64,000 bases of DNA from Deltaproteobacteria bacterium GWC2_55_46 (GTDB lineage Bacteria > Desulfobacterota > GWC2-55-46). The stretch spans positions 2,299,344-2,363,343 of the forward strand of contig LVEI03000001.1 of assembly GCA_001595385.3 (NCBI GenBank), read 5' to 3'. Each line of letters opens with the position of its first letter. Positions within the stretch are counted from its first letter, which is position 1. The position numbers were made by a program, and so were the translations under genes. Below, one piece after another: positions 45,692 through 54,646 of the stretch. The notes beneath the pieces were generated by a model that saw nothing but the letters and a program-made list of their open reading frames with translations, was not told the origin of the DNA and ran no database searches.

Positions 45692-45722
45692 CCGCTGCAG
45701 CACGCTGCGCGGAGTTTTTTTT
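45692..45722 (+). promoter_or_regulatory. terminator-like hairpin in the HU leader
   Basis: A GC-rich stem (CCGC-T-GCAG, loop CACG, CTGC-GCGG) followed by AG and eight T, between the promoter and the HU start. It may attenuate transcription. The only alternative is that it terminates something upstream, but no gene upstream points this way. Confidence 0.5.
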
Positions 45723-45757
45723 AAAAAAATATTCCAAAACAAAAGAGGGAGGTTCAG

Positions 45758-46045
45758 ATGGGAAAGCCGTTAACCAAGTCACAGATCGCTGATTCAATCG
45801 CCAACAAGACCGGTGTGACCAAGAAGCTCGCAGGTGAGATCATAAACCACCTTGCGCAGCTCTCATACAAAGAGGCCAAGAACACGTTCACCATACCTGG
45901 CATCGGGAAGCTTGTGCTTGTGAAGAGGAAGGCCCGTACAGGCAGGAACCCCCAGACCGGCGCGGCGATAAAGATCCCCGCCAAGAAGGTCGTGAAGTTC
46001 AGGGTCGCGAAGGCCTGCAAGGACGCGGTCCTCGGCACCAAGTAA
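45758..46045 (+). CDS. HU-family DNA-binding protein
   Basis: A 95-residue histone-like protein. The helical body begins MGKPLTKSQIADSIANKTGVTKKLAGEIINHL, and the DNA-binding beta-arm carries RKARTGRNPQTGAAIKIPAKKVVKF with the intercalating Pro of the RNPxTG motif. The length is typical. AAAGAGGGAGG lies just upstream of the ATG. HU or IHF-like proteins compact DNA and are also used by integrases. The gene sits next to the tRNA-Ala site but belongs to the host backbone by codon use. Confidence 0.93.
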   Translation: MGKPLTKSQIADSIANKTGVTKKLAGEIINHLAQLSYKEAKNTFTIPGIGKLVLVKRKARTGRNPQTGAAIKIPAKKVVKFRVAKACKDAVLGTK

Positions 46046-46070
46046 CTTTGATCTGATTCTCCCGTAACTT

Positions 46071-46101
46071 AAAGCCCCCGTCCCCGCGGGGGCTTTTTTT
46101 T
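46071..46101 (+). terminator. intrinsic terminator of the HU gene
   Basis: A stem AAAGCCCCCG/CGGGGGCTTT followed by eight or more T. Confidence 0.85.
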
Positions 46102-46141
46102 GACCTGCCTGAGCTTGTTTCAGCCTCCCCCCATTTACCCC

Positions 46142-46170
46142 TTGTCTTCCAATGTTTTCTTCTGTTATTA
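46142..46170 (+). promoter_or_regulatory. promoter of the nrdR-rib operon
   Basis: TTGTCT (46142-46147), 17-bp spacing and TTATTA (46165-46170). The predicted start is within 1-4 bases of the nrdR ATG, and no ribosome site is visible, so the transcript may be leaderless. Confidence 0.4.
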
Positions 46171-46179
46171 TTTCCACTT

Positions 46180-46644
46180 ATGAAATGCCCATTTTGCGGT
46201 TACCTTGAGGACAAGGTCATAGATTCAAGGCTGTCTCAGGACGGCAGCACTACCCGGAGGCGGAGGGAATGCTTGAGCTGCGCCAAGCGATTCACCACCT
46301 ACGAGAGGGTCGAGGAGGCGCTCCCGCTCGTCGTTAAAAAGGACGGCAGGCGTGAGACCTTCGACAGGACGAAGATATTGAACGGCATGATCAGGGCCTG
46401 CGAGAAAAGGCCCGTGGGCCTTGAGGAGATAGAGAGGTCGGTCGCCAGGCTTGAGACCAGGTTCATCGATTCAGGCGAAAGGGAGATCCCCAGCTCTGTC
46501 ATAGGCGAGGCGGTCATGGAAGAGCTCAAGGGCCTTGACGAGGTAGCTTACGTGCGCTTCGCCTCGGTCTACAGGGAGTTCAGGGATATAAACGAGTTCA
46601 TGAGCGAGCTCAAGGACCTCCTGGAAGTCAAGAAAAGGACATAA
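46180..46644 (+). CDS. nrdR: transcriptional repressor NrdR
   Basis: A 154-residue protein. The N-terminal zinc ribbon uses C3, C6, C31 and C34 ([20 protein letters not shown]). The ATP-cone domain (about 50-140) begins [17 protein letters not shown]. NrdR senses ATP/dATP and represses ribonucleotide reductase genes by binding NrdR boxes. No such box pair is seen in this window. It is followed 2 bases later by ribD, a common arrangement of nrdR with riboflavin genes and nusB. Confidence 0.95.
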   Translation: MKCPFCGYLEDKVIDSRLSQDGSTTRRRRECLSCAKRFTTYERVEEALPLVVKKDGRRETFDRTKILNGMIRACEKRPVGLEEIERSVARLETRFIDSGEREIPSSVIGEAVMEELKGLDEVAYVRFASVYREFRDINEFMSELKDLLEVKKRT

Positions 46645-46646
46645 GT

Positions 46647-47747
46647 ATGCCGCATGAAGAGTTCATGCGCGCGGCCCTGAGGCTCGCCATAAAAGGGCTC
46701 GGGAGGACCAGCCCAAACCCCGCCGTAGGCGCGGTAATCGTCAAGAACGGTCAGATCGCCTCAACCGGCTATCACAGGAAGGCCGGGGGTCCGCACGCCG
46801 AAATAGAGGCCCTTGCCGGGGCAGGCAGGTTGAAGGGCGCGACGGTCTACGTTACGCTTGAGCCATGCTGCCATTTCGGGAGGACGCCCCCATGCACAGA
46901 GGCGTTGATCCGTTCCGGGGTCAAAAGGGTCGTGGTCGGCGCTTCAGACCCAAACCCCCGTGTTAGCGGAAAGGGGATAAGGGCCTTGAGGAGAGCCGGT
47001 ATAGAAGTCATAGCCGGTATCCTTCGTGATGAGTGCGCGGCCCTGAACGAGCCTTATAATACTTACATCCGCCGCAGGACCCCGTTCGTTACATTGAAGC
47101 TCGCCTCGTCCCTCGACGGAAGGATAGCTACCTCAAGCGGAAGCTCTAAATGGATAACCGGCGTCGAGGCGAGAAAGAGCGTCCACAGGCTGCGCTCCCT
47201 CAATGACGCCGTAATGGTCGGCAGGAATACCGTCAAGAACGACGACCCTGAGCTTACGGTCAGGCTTGTCCGCGGGAGTAGCCCCGTAAGGGTCGTGCTC
47301 GACAGCCTCCTTGAGACGGCGCCGGTGGCAAAGGTCTTTAACGGCGTAAAGGAAGGGAAGGCTCGCTTACTTATTTTCGCCTCTAAAGAAGTAAAGGCCT
47401 CAAGGGTAAGAAAGGCCGAGGGGCTTGGCGCGGAGGTCATACTTGTCCAGGCTACCGGTAGCGGCCTGTCGCTTGGAACAGTTATGAGAGAGCTGGGCAA
47501 AAGGGAGATAACGAGCGTGCTCGTTGAAGGCGGAAGCGAGCTTGCGGCCTCTTTCATAAGCGCTGGCCTGGTGGATAAATACGTCTTCTTTTACGGCCCG
47601 ATGCTCATAGGCGGGGACGGACTGCCGATGATAGCCGGGTTGAAGGTAAAAGGCCTTGTTAACGCGCCCAGGCTTGAAAGGGTGAAGGCAACTACCGTAG
47701 GGAGCTGCCTCGCTATCGTTGGATATCCCGCGAAAAGGAAGGGGTAA
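46647..47747 (+). CDS. ribD: bifunctional riboflavin deaminase/reductase RibD
   Basis: A 366-residue enzyme catalysing the second and third steps of riboflavin synthesis. The N-terminal deaminase has the zinc set H50-A-E (GGPHAEIEAL), PCCHFGRTPPC (C74/C75, C83). The C-terminal reductase (about 145-366) begins PFVTLKLASSLDGRIAT and uses NADPH. The length is normal. It is 2 bases after nrdR and 6 before ribE. No FMN riboswitch could be recognised upstream. Confidence 0.95.
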   Translation: MPHEEFMRAALRLAIKGLGRTSPNPAVGAVIVKNGQIASTGYHRKAGGPHAEIEALAGAGRLKGATVYVTLEPCCHFGRTPPCTEALIRSGVKRVVVGASDPNPRVSGKGIRALRRAGIEVIAGILRDECAALNEPYNTYIRRRTPFVTLKLASSLDGRIATSSGSSKWITGVEARKSVHRLRSLNDAVMVGRNTVKNDDPELTVRLVRGSSPVRVVLDSLLETAPVAKVFNGVKEGKARLLIFASKEVKASRVRKAEGLGAEVILVQATGSGLSLGTVMRELGKREITSVLVEGGSELAASFISAGLVDKYVFFYGPMLIGGDGLPMIAGLKVKGLVNAPRLERVKATTVGSCLAIVGYPAKRKG

Positions 47748-47753
47748 AGGGCC

Positions 47754-48398
47754 ATGTTCACCGGCATTGTAGAGGGCGTAGGGACGGTTAAACATATTGA
47801 AAAAAAAGGGACTTTTGGTAAAATAACAGTTGAAACATCCATCGTGCTCGCCAACGTCAAGGTGGGGGATTCCATCTCCGTGGATGGCGCCTGCCTCACC
47901 GCTACAGCCATAAACGGAAGCTCCTTCACCGCCGATGTGAGCGGCGAAACACTAAAGGTCACCACCCTTGGTGAGCTTGCCGCTGGCAGCAGGGTCAATA
48001 TAGAGCTGGCTTTAACGCTTTCAAAGCCGCTCGGAGGGCACCTCGTCACAGGGCATATCGACGGGGTAGGGGTAATAAAGAAGATGGTATCGGCAGGCGA
48101 TAACATGGAGCTTCAAGTCTCCGTGCCTGCGGGGCTCATGGCTCAGATAGTCAGGAAGGGCTCGATCACTATCGACGGCATAAGCCTTACCGTGGCGGAG
48201 GCAGGCCACGATAGCGTAAAGATAGCGGTGATCCCGCATACCTTGAACAACACCGGATTGCTTTCAAAAAAAGCCGGGTCAAGGGTCAACGTCGAAACAG
48301 ACCTCATAGGCAAGTACGTGGAGAAGTTCTTTAAAAAGGAAGAGGGCCGCATATCCGAGGACTTCCTCTCGGAGCACGGTTTCATAAGGAAGGGATAG
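47754..48398 (+). CDS. ribE: riboflavin synthase alpha chain
   Basis: A 214-residue protein with two lumazine-binding repeats, the first starting MFTGIVEGVGTV and the second near HLVTGHIDGVGVI (about residue 97). It carries out the final dismutation of 6,7-dimethyl-8-ribityllumazine. Key residues for folding of each barrel (VDGACLT and IDGISLTV) are present. It is tightly packed with ribD and ribBA. Confidence 0.95.
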   Translation: MFTGIVEGVGTVKHIEKKGTFGKITVETSIVLANVKVGDSISVDGACLTATAINGSSFTADVSGETLKVTTLGELAAGSRVNIELALTLSKPLGGHLVTGHIDGVGVIKKMVSAGDNMELQVSVPAGLMAQIVRKGSITIDGISLTVAEAGHDSVKIAVIPHTLNNTGLLSKKAGSRVNVETDLIGKYVEKFFKKEEGRISEDFLSEHGFIRKG

Positions 48399-48401
48399 CA
48401 G

Positions 48402-49643
48402 ATGTCCATAAAGAGGATCGAAGAGGCGTTAAGTCTCATCAGGGAAGGCAAGATCGTCATCCTTGTCGACGACGAAGACAGGGAGAACGAGGGAGACCTC
48501 TGCATGGCGGCTGAAAAGGCCACGCCAGAGGCGATAAACTTCATGGCCAAGTACGGCAGGGGCCTTATATGCGTAACCCTTACAGAGGGCAGGGCCGACG
48601 AGCTCAACCTCCCCAACATGGTCGATGACAACACCTCGCTTTTCAGGACAGCCTTCACCATCTCCGTTGACGCGAAAGAGGGTGTTACCACGGGCATCTC
48701 GGCCTCTGACAGGGCAAAGACCATCCTCACCTGCGTTGACGATAGCGCCAGGCCGGAAGACCTTGTAAGGCCCGGCCATATATTCCCCTTAAGGGCCCGC
48801 ACAGGCGGGGTGCTCGTGCGCACAGGCCAGACCGAAGGCTCTGTAGACCTATCGAGGCTCGCCGGCCTCAAGCCGGCCGGGATAATCTGCGAGATAATGA
48901 ACGATGACGGCTCCATGGCACGGATGAAGGACCTGGAGTCCTTCGCCAAGGAGCACGGCCTCACGATAGTCACCATAGCCGATATAATCGAATACAGGCT
49001 CAAGAAGGACAGGCTTGTAAGGAGGGCCGCCGAGGCGGCCCTCCCGTCAAGGTACGGTGGCGAGTTCAGGGCAGTGGCCTATACCAATGACGTCGACTCT
49101 CACGAGCACCTGGCCCTCGTCAAGGGCGAGATAGACCCCGAGGAGCCGATACTGGTAAGGGTCCATTCCGAGTGCCTTACCGGGGATGTCCTCGGGAGCG
49201 AACGGTGCGACTGCGGAGAGCAGTTGAAGGGCGCGATGAAGATGATAGAGAAGGAAGGCAAGGGCATACTCGTTTACATGCACCAGGAGGGCAGGGGGAT
49301 AGGCCTGGTCAATAAAATAAAGGCATACGCCCTTCAGGACAAGGGGCTTGATACGGTAGAGGCAAACGAGGAGCTCGGCTTCAAGGCGGACCTGAGGGAG
49401 TACGGCATAGGCGCGCAGATACTCCTGGACCTTGGGGTAAAAAAGATGCGGATAATGACCAATAACCCCAAGAAGATAAAGGGGCTTGAGGGCTACGGCC
49501 TCGAGATAGTCGCGAGGGTCCCCATCGAGAGCACCCCGCACAGCAGGAACGTCAAGTACCTCAAGGTCAAAAAAGACAAGATGGGCCACCTGATAACCAA
49601 CCTCGACTCATTCGAGGCCGGTCCCGTTGACAAGAAAAAATAG
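48402..49643 (+). CDS. ribBA: bifunctional DHBP synthase/GTP cyclohydrolase II
   Basis: A 413-residue fusion. Residues 1-205 are 3,4-dihydroxy-2-butanone-4-phosphate synthase with the acidic [12 protein letters not shown] loop and RPGHIFPL. Residues 206-413 are GTP cyclohydrolase II with the zinc cysteines in [21 protein letters not shown] and the motif HQEGRGIGL. It makes both precursors of the pathway. It is 3 bases after ribE. Confidence 0.95.
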   Translation: MSIKRIEEALSLIREGKIVILVDDEDRENEGDLCMAAEKATPEAINFMAKYGRGLICVTLTEGRADELNLPNMVDDNTSLFRTAFTISVDAKEGVTTGISASDRAKTILTCVDDSARPEDLVRPGHIFPLRARTGGVLVRTGQTEGSVDLSRLAGLKPAGIICEIMNDDGSMARMKDLESFAKEHGLTIVTIADIIEYRLKKDRLVRRAAEAALPSRYGGEFRAVAYTNDVDSHEHLALVKGEIDPEEPILVRVHSECLTGDVLGSERCDCGEQLKGAMKMIEKEGKGILVYMHQEGRGIGLVNKIKAYALQDKGLDTVEANEELGFKADLREYGIGAQILLDLGVKKMRIMTNNPKKIKGLEGYGLEIVARVPIESTPHSRNVKYLKVKKDKMGHLITNLDSFEAGPVDKKK

Positions 49644-49710
49644 GAATTGATACCGGGGCATGCTCCGGTGTATATTGGCTGTCCTGTAGAAAACCCCTGA
49701 AGGAGGGTCT

Positions 49711-50187
49711 ATGCCGAGGATAATAGAGGGCGATCTTAGCGCCAAAGGGCTCAAGGTAGCCATAGTCCTGGGAAGGTTCAACGACTTCATAAGCGAAAGG
49801 CTGCTTGACGGCGCGGTAGACACGCTCCTGCGTAGCGGGGCCTCAGACGGCGACATCGACGTCGTAAAGGTCCCTGGCTCTTTTGAGATACCTGTTGTCG
49901 CCAAAAGCCTCGCGTCGAGCAGGCGCTACGACGCGATCCTCTGCCTCGGCTGCGTAATAAGGGGGGCTACCCCGCACTTCGACTACGTGGCCGGCGAAGC
50001 CGCCAAGGGCATCGCCAGGGTGGCCCTCGATTTTGATACCCCCGTCTCCTTCGGCATCGTCACCGCCGACAACCTCGAGCAGGCTATAGAGCGGGCAGGC
50101 ACCAAGTCCGGCAACAAGGGCAGGGACGCAGCCCTTACGGCCATCGAGATGGCCAGCCTCCTTAAGACCCTCGGAAAGAAGAGATAA
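49711..50187 (+). CDS. ribH: 6,7-dimethyl-8-ribityllumazine synthase
   Basis: A 158-residue protein. Family blocks are visible: [19 protein letters not shown]-like start, [36 protein letters not shown] and [17 protein letters not shown], with the catalytic His in the TPHFDYV loop. It assembles as a 60-mer in many bacteria. It is separated by 67 bases from ribBA with GGAGG in front, and 11 bases from nusB. Confidence 0.95.
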   Translation: MPRIIEGDLSAKGLKVAIVLGRFNDFISERLLDGAVDTLLRSGASDGDIDVVKVPGSFEIPVVAKSLASSRRYDAILCLGCVIRGATPHFDYVAGEAAKGIARVALDFDTPVSFGIVTADNLEQAIERAGTKSGNKGRDAALTAIEMASLLKTLGKKR

Positions 50188-50198
50188 CGGCCCACCTG

Positions 50199-50612
50199 AT
50201 GAGCTTGAGACGCAAGGCGAGGGAGACCGCCCTCCAGATACTCTACAAGATCGATATGTCGGAAGGCGCCCCGTCCGTGGAAGGGCTTGACGGAGGCCCT
50301 CTGGCGCCAGGGACCGAGGCCAGGAGATATTGCGACGAGCTGGTCGCGGGCGTCACATCGAGGCTCGATGAGATAAACAGGACCATCGAGGCCCATTCCG
50401 AGAACTGGACCATCGAGCGCATGGCTATCGTCGACCGGAACATATTAAGGATAGCCGTCTACGAGCTGCTCTATTCCAAGGACGTCCCGTATAAGGTCGT
50501 AATAGACGAGGCCGTAGAGCTCGCGAAGAGATACGGAACCGAGGAATCCGGCGCGTTCGTAAATGGCATTATAGACAAGGTCAGGAAGAAGACCGGTAGT
50601 CAAGGCGCTTAA
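50199..50612 (+). CDS. nusB: transcription antitermination factor NusB
   Basis: A 137-residue all-helical protein. The signature RRKARETALQILYKIDMSE starts the protein, and VVIDEAVELAKRYGTEESGAFVNGIIDKV ends it. NusB with NusE binds boxA RNA to prevent Rho termination in rRNA operons. Its place after ribH is a very common gene order. Confidence 0.95.
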   Translation: MSLRRKARETALQILYKIDMSEGAPSVEGLDGGPLAPGTEARRYCDELVAGVTSRLDEINRTIEAHSENWTIERMAIVDRNILRIAVYELLYSKDVPYKVVIDEAVELAKRYGTEESGAFVNGIIDKVRKKTGSQGA

Positions 50613-50671
50613 AGCGTCGATGCCGGGTTTGAAGTCTATGGAATTGTAATCCTTTATCAGGAGCTCTTTTC

Positions 50672-51799
50672 GTGAAAGTTCAGCTATTAGACCTTGCCTC
50701 CCAGTACCGGAAGATCAGGAAAGAGGTATTGAAAGAGGTCAAGACCGTCTGCGATTCGCAGCACTACGTCCTTGGAAAGAACGTCTCCGGCCTTGAAGGA
50801 GAGATAGCCGCCTACTGCGGAGCGAAGTTCGCTGTAGGGGTGGCCTCTGGCACTGACGCTATACTGCTCGCCCTTATGGCCGCCGGGGTCAAGGCGGGAG
50901 ATAAGGTCGTTACAACGCCCTTTACCTTCTTCGCTACCGCGGGGTCGATTGCGAGGCTCGGTGCGGTCCCGCTCTTCGTGGACATCGACCCGGAGACTTA
51001 TAATATCGACCCGGTCAAGCTCGAAAATCTCCTCAGGAAGAAGGGCAAAGGGGTAAAGGCCATAATCCCGGTCCATTTGTACGGTCAGTGCGCGGACATG
51101 GACCCCATAATGAAGGCCGCCCGGAGGCACAGGGTGCCTGTAATAGAGGACGCGGCCCAATCCATAGGGGCGAAGTACAAGGGCAGAAGGGCAGGCTCCA
51201 TAGGCGACCTGGGCTGCCTCTCGTTCTATCCCACCAAGAACCTTGGCTGCTTCGGCGACGGCGGCATGGTCACGACCAATAGCCCTAAGCTCGCGGAAAG
51301 GCTCAAGATGCTGAGGGTCCATGGCAGCCGCGTAAGGTATTATCATGACGAGGTCGGGCTCAACAGCAGGCTTGACGAGTTGCAGGCCGCGATTCTTCGT
51401 GTAAAATTGAAGTACCTTGACGCATGGGCAGCCGGAAGGGAAAAGAACGCCGGAAGGTACGACAGCCTTTTCAAACGGGCGAATATAGGCGGGGTGCTGA
51501 GCATACCGCGCATACAGGACGGAAATCGCTCGGTATACAACCAGTACGTCATAAGGGTCGAGAAGAGGGACGCGTTGAGGGGCCACCTGACGGGTCTTGG
51601 GGTGGGCTCGGAGGTCTATTATCCGCTCCCGCTCCATATGCAGAAGTGCTTCAAGGGGCTCGGGTACAAGAAGGGGGACTTTCCGGTCTCCGAGGCCGCG
51701 GCAAGGGAAGTTCTGGCTCTGCCCATATACCCTGAGCTCACCTCAACCCAGCAGAAGCACGTTGTGCTAAGCATAGCCGGCTTTTACGGAAAGCCCTGA
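50672..51799 (+). CDS. DegT/DnrJ/EryC1/StrS sugar aminotransferase
   Basis: A 375-residue PLP-dependent enzyme from a GTG start. The PLP lysine is in FYPTKNLGCFGDGGM (near residue 188), and the pyrimidine or phosphate loop is GVASGTDAILLAL near 52. The family aminates keto-sugar nucleotides for surface polysaccharides or uses them in antibiotic sugars. With a UDP-glucuronate decarboxylase directly downstream, the probable pathway is a UDP-amino sugar for lipopolysaccharide. The exact substrate is not determinable. Confidence 0.88.
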   Translation: MKVQLLDLASQYRKIRKEVLKEVKTVCDSQHYVLGKNVSGLEGEIAAYCGAKFAVGVASGTDAILLALMAAGVKAGDKVVTTPFTFFATAGSIARLGAVPLFVDIDPETYNIDPVKLENLLRKKGKGVKAIIPVHLYGQCADMDPIMKAARRHRVPVIEDAAQSIGAKYKGRRAGSIGDLGCLSFYPTKNLGCFGDGGMVTTNSPKLAERLKMLRVHGSRVRYYHDEVGLNSRLDELQAAILRVKLKYLDAWAAGREKNAGRYDSLFKRANIGGVLSIPRIQDGNRSVYNQYVIRVEKRDALRGHLTGLGVGSEVYYPLPLHMQKCFKGLGYKKGDFPVSEAAAREVLALPIYPELTSTQQKHVVLSIAGFYGKP

Positions 51800-51876
51800 A
51801 ATCTCCCAGGGGCCTCTCAGTGGGTTAAGAGGCAATGGCGGGCCTCATTGTAATTCGAATCAGCAGGAGGGAATCC

Positions 51877-52833
51877 TTGAAAAGGATACTTGTGACCGGA
51901 GGCGCCGGTTTTATCGGCTCTCATCTGTGTGAAAGGCTCCTCAAAGACGGCAACGAGGTCATCTGCCTCGATAACTTTTTCACAGGCAGGAAAGAGAACA
52001 TAGCCCACCTGCTGGAGGACCCCGGCTTCGAGATAATAAGGCATGACGTCATAGAGCCGGTGCTCCTCGAGGTCGACCAGATATACAACCTCGCCTGCCC
52101 GGCCTCTCCTGTCCATTACCAGTACAACCCTGTCAAGACCATAAAGACCAATATAATGGGCGCCCTCAACATGCTGGGCCTTGCCAAGAGGGTGAGGGCA
52201 AGGATACTCCAGGCGTCCACGTCAGAGGTATACGGCGACCCGAAGGTGCACCCGCAGGTCGAGAGCTACTGGGGGCACGCCAACCCGATCGGCCCCAGGG
52301 CCTGCTATGACGAGGGCAAGAGGTGCGCCGAGTCCCTCATGTTCGCCTATCACAGGCAAAACGGCGTGGACATAAGGGTCGTCAGGATATTCAATACCTA
52401 CGGCCCAAGGATGCTCGAGGACGACGGCAGGGTCGTGAGCAACTTTATCGTACAGGCTCTGAGGGGCGAGGATATCACCGTCTACGGCGAAGGCTCGCAG
52501 ACCCGCTCCTTCTGCTACGTTGACGACATGGTCGAAGGGATCATGAAGATGATGAACAACGACGACCTCGTAGGACCGGTGAACCTCGGCAACCCCGGGG
52601 AATTCACGGTGCTTGAGCTCGCGAACATGGTCAAAAAGCTCACCTCCAGCAGCTCAAAGATAGTGCACAAGCCCTTGCCGCAGGACGACCCCGTGCAGAG
52701 GAGGCCCGATATCACTATCGCGAAGGACTCGCTCGGCTGGAGGCCCCTCATCGGGCTTGAGGACGGCCTTTTAAGGTCGATAGAGTACTTTAGCTCCAGG
52801 ATAAACCAGTCATCCGGGCTTACGCCCCTTTAA
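51877..52833 (+). CDS. UDP-glucuronate decarboxylase-type NAD-dependent epimerase/dehydratase
   Basis: 318 residues from a TTG start at 51877, preceded by AGGAGG 6 bases away. The ATG at 51835 would add 14 unlike residues. NAD loop [10 protein letters not shown] is near residue 8. The Ser/Thr and YxxxK catalytic set is in STSEVYGDP and [12 protein letters not shown] (near 145). [11 protein letters not shown] is present as [10 protein letters not shown]. These match UXS enzymes, which make UDP-xylose from UDP-glucuronate, and the [14 protein letters not shown] segment is typical of them. Confidence 0.85.
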   Translation: MKRILVTGGAGFIGSHLCERLLKDGNEVICLDNFFTGRKENIAHLLEDPGFEIIRHDVIEPVLLEVDQIYNLACPASPVHYQYNPVKTIKTNIMGALNMLGLAKRVRARILQASTSEVYGDPKVHPQVESYWGHANPIGPRACYDEGKRCAESLMFAYHRQNGVDIRVVRIFNTYGPRMLEDDGRVVSNFIVQALRGEDITVYGEGSQTRSFCYVDDMVEGIMKMMNNDDLVGPVNLGNPGEFTVLELANMVKKLTSSSSKIVHKPLPQDDPVQRRPDITIAKDSLGWRPLIGLEDGLLRSIEYFSSRINQSSGLTPL

Positions 52834-53282
52834 TCGGGCTCCTTTTCACCTCGCATCTCAAAGGGCCTGCGAGGGCCCTCGCACCGCGAATGTCCGCACC
52901 TTAATACGCCGCGTCTGACTACACGCCGAAAAAAAGTCTTTCCAGGTTGACTAACGCTTCTGGTTTCGCATCCGTGATTGCCAAAACAATGGTGAACAGA
53001 TGGATGCCTCTCCAGCAGCTATTTTTGTCTTCACCGGTGAAGCCAACGGCAAAACGCTGGTGATGGCCAGAAGGTGGGCAGCCATGCCGCCTTGCCGGTC
53101 TTTCGTGGGCCTCCCGGATGCAGGTCTTGAGACTTATTCCATCAGATACGCGCCGGTTTCCAATGGCGTTCGCGCCGCGCCTGCTGGCGCAGTCCAGGCG
53201 CTTTACATGAACGGCAAAAGATACAGCCTTGGATGACGCCCTTCCTTGACAGCCAGGGGAAGGGTGCTACACTTTTATCGTA
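52834..53282. other. intergenic region without a supported gene
   Basis: A 14-base perfect palindrome GCGAGGGCCCTCGC lies at 52869-52882. An open frame of 78 codons at 53000-53236 has no family pattern and low support. A promoter-like TTGACA-N16-TACACT lies at 53246-53273 just before the next gene. Confidence 0.4.
53246..53273 (+). promoter_or_regulatory. promoter of the small membrane protein gene
   Basis: TTGACA (53246-53251), 16-bp spacing and TACACT (53268-53273). The predicted start is about 53280, only a few bases before ATG 53283, which favours a leaderless mRNA or the internal start at 53319. Confidence 0.45.
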
Positions 53283-53690
53283 ATGCAGATAGAACTCCAC
53301 AGCAGGTACGGTGCGCCTATGGCCGGCAAGCATAACATGATGTTCGGGGTCATATATCTGTTTCTTGCCATGGGCCTCGGCCTCTTCCTCCCGGAAGGGG
53401 TCGTCGCTAAAAACCTGTCTACCGCCTTCATCCAGGCGAATATAGACTCGGCGCTTAATATAGTAGCCGGGTATCTCATCTACCGCCTTCCCTTCATGGG
53501 TTGGGTCTCAAAGACGGTCTCCATCCTTATGATAGCCGGGGCGCTCCTTCATTCGGGCGCGCTTTACCTCGCCGCCTTCGGGGTGCTTCCATCCGCGTCG
53601 ATGGCGATGCCCCTTGGTGTCGTCATACTCGCATCCGTCATGCTCTTCATGGGGATCGGCGCCCTCAGTATCAAGGTCACATCAAGGTAA
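53283..53690 (+). CDS. small 4-TM membrane protein of unknown function
   Basis: A 135-residue protein with four hydrophobic helices (about 20-40, 54-68, 75-98, 106-130). The loop PEGVVAKNLSTAFIQANIDSALNIVAGYLIY separates the first two. It ends at a stop 70 bases before a terminator. No family is recognised. The start could also be ATG 53319, removing 12 residues of little conservation. Confidence 0.6.
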   Translation: MQIELHSRYGAPMAGKHNMMFGVIYLFLAMGLGLFLPEGVVAKNLSTAFIQANIDSALNIVAGYLIYRLPFMGWVSKTVSILMIAGALLHSGALYLAAFGVLPSASMAMPLGVVILASVMLFMGIGALSIKVTSR

Positions 53691-53762
53691 TAAGTAGGTC
53701 GAAAGACCCGCAGGTTTATCTAACAGCCTGAACGTGATTTTGAGTTTTTCAGCAACCTCCTA

Positions 53763-53791
53763 AAAGGCCTTCGAAAGAAAGGCCTTTTTTT
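53763..53791 (+). terminator. intrinsic terminator
   Basis: A stem AAAGGCCT/AGGCCTTT followed by a T-run. Confidence 0.8.
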
Positions 53792-53862
53792 ATTCGCCAG
53801 GCCGCATTATCACCTTGAGCTTCCCCCTTTAGAAATTGGGAACGATGGTATAGACTCATATC

Positions 53863-54221
53863 ATGCTCAAGACCAAGTGCGTATACGAACAGAAAGAGGA
53901 CTCCGACGGCCTACGGGTGCTTGTGACGAGGTATTGGCCGAGAGGGGCGTTAAAAAGGAGAAGGCCGACCGTTGGCTGAAGGAGCTGGGGCCGTCCCCGG
54001 CTCTGATAAAGGAGTGGAAGGCCGGAAAGATAAGCTGGGGCGAGTTTAAAAAAAGGTACGAAGCAGAGTGGACAGAATATGATAAAGGGGCGCTCCTTGA
54101 TGAGCTTGGCGTGATGAACAAAGAGGCGGGAAGAAAAAACGTGACACTTCTTTGCACCTGCAGGGAAGAGGCGGAGTGTCACAGGGTCATAGTGTTGGCA
54201 AAGCTTCAGGCTGCCAGGTAG
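53863..54221 (+). pseudogene. DUF488 family protein, frameshifted
   Basis: ATG 53863 opens MLKTKCVYEQKED and DGLRVLVTRYWPRG, the normal start of DUF488 proteins. At the GGGG run 53943-53946 the frame shifts, and the next frame carries VKKEKADRWLKELGPSPALIKEWKAG and the closing CREEAECHRVIVLAKL with the family's Cys-x-x-(x)-Cys-His. One base lost or gained would repair the frame, so this may be a recent mutation or a sequencing error. The family's function is not established. Confidence 0.7.
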
Positions 54222-54371
54222 AGGGCATGGTTTTTTTTCACCAGCCACAAACACGTAACGTTAAGATCGTTATGAAAGAGATGGAAAAAGACAATATTAT
54301 TCGAAAAGAGTGAGGCAAATCGTGTATTTTTCAATATAAAGTATAAAGATTAACAAGTCTTAATTTTTCTC

Positions 54372-54400
54372 TTGACACTCTGTAGAATTAAAAATATAAT
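54372..54400 (+). promoter_or_regulatory. consensus sigma-70 promoter of the cytochrome leader RNA
   Basis: A perfect TTGACA (54372-54377), 17-bp spacing and a perfect TATAAT (54395-54400). The predicted start is about 54407, more than 500 bases before the cytochrome start codon. It is the best promoter match in the window. Confidence 0.85.
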
Positions 54401-54419
54401 AAGTGTAACTTTAAAATAG

Positions 54420-54510
54420 CTGGAATGAAAGTCCCTGATGACTTTCGGTCCAGACAAGCCTTGATGCCTTGTATCACCATTACGATGTGGTCTGACAAGG
54501 CTTTTTTTAG
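54420..54510 (+). promoter_or_regulatory. two-hairpin antiterminator overlapping an intrinsic terminator (leader unit 1)
   Basis: Hairpin 1 (54420-54453) has stem CTGGA..TCCAG and GAAAGTC/GACTTTC closing a 6-base loop CCTGAT. Hairpin 2 (54454-54472) has ACAAGC with a bulged complement closing a 6-base loop CTTGAT. The terminator stem AAGCCTTG (54456-54463) with CAAGGCTT (54496-54503) and a T-run reuses the 5' arm of hairpin 2, so the two cannot form together. This is the layout of RNA targets of ANTAR proteins (two hexaloop hairpins, second one excluding the terminator). The loops share G at position 4 but have C and not the usual A at position 1. Confidence 0.6.
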
Positions 54511-54541
54511 ACTTACATGTTTTACGTTACGTAGAATATCT

Positions 54542-54637
54542 GGGCCTGGATATTTTCTATCAGGTCCTGAAGCAAGCCAAGATGAGCTTGCGCCGCTTTT
54601 GAAGTCAAACCCATCTATCATGGCCCCGCAGCCATGA
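54542..54637 (+). repeat. structured leader unit 2
   Basis: Hairpins at 54542-54567 (GGGCCTG/CAGGTCC), 54572-54591 (GCAAGC/GCTTGC) and 54618-54637 (TCATGGC/GCCATGA, loop CCCGCA). The second and third are near copies of those in unit 3. There is no T-run after this unit. Confidence 0.55.
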
Positions 54638-54646
54638 AGTTCGTAG

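Noticed and set aside
52869-52882. Palindrome GCGAGGGCCCTCGC as a terminator or operator
   Set aside because: A perfect dyad but without loop or T-run, and not placed at a promoter. No role can be supported.
53000-53236. 78-codon open frame
   Set aside because: No family pattern, no ribosome site and no conservation evidence. It overlaps another long frame on the opposite strand.
54433-54442. CTGATGA, the core word of hammerhead ribozymes, in the cytochrome leader
   Set aside because: There is no partner GAAA and cleavage site in the right order. The word is the loop and arm of a plain hairpin (GAAAGTC-CCTGAT-GACTTTC).
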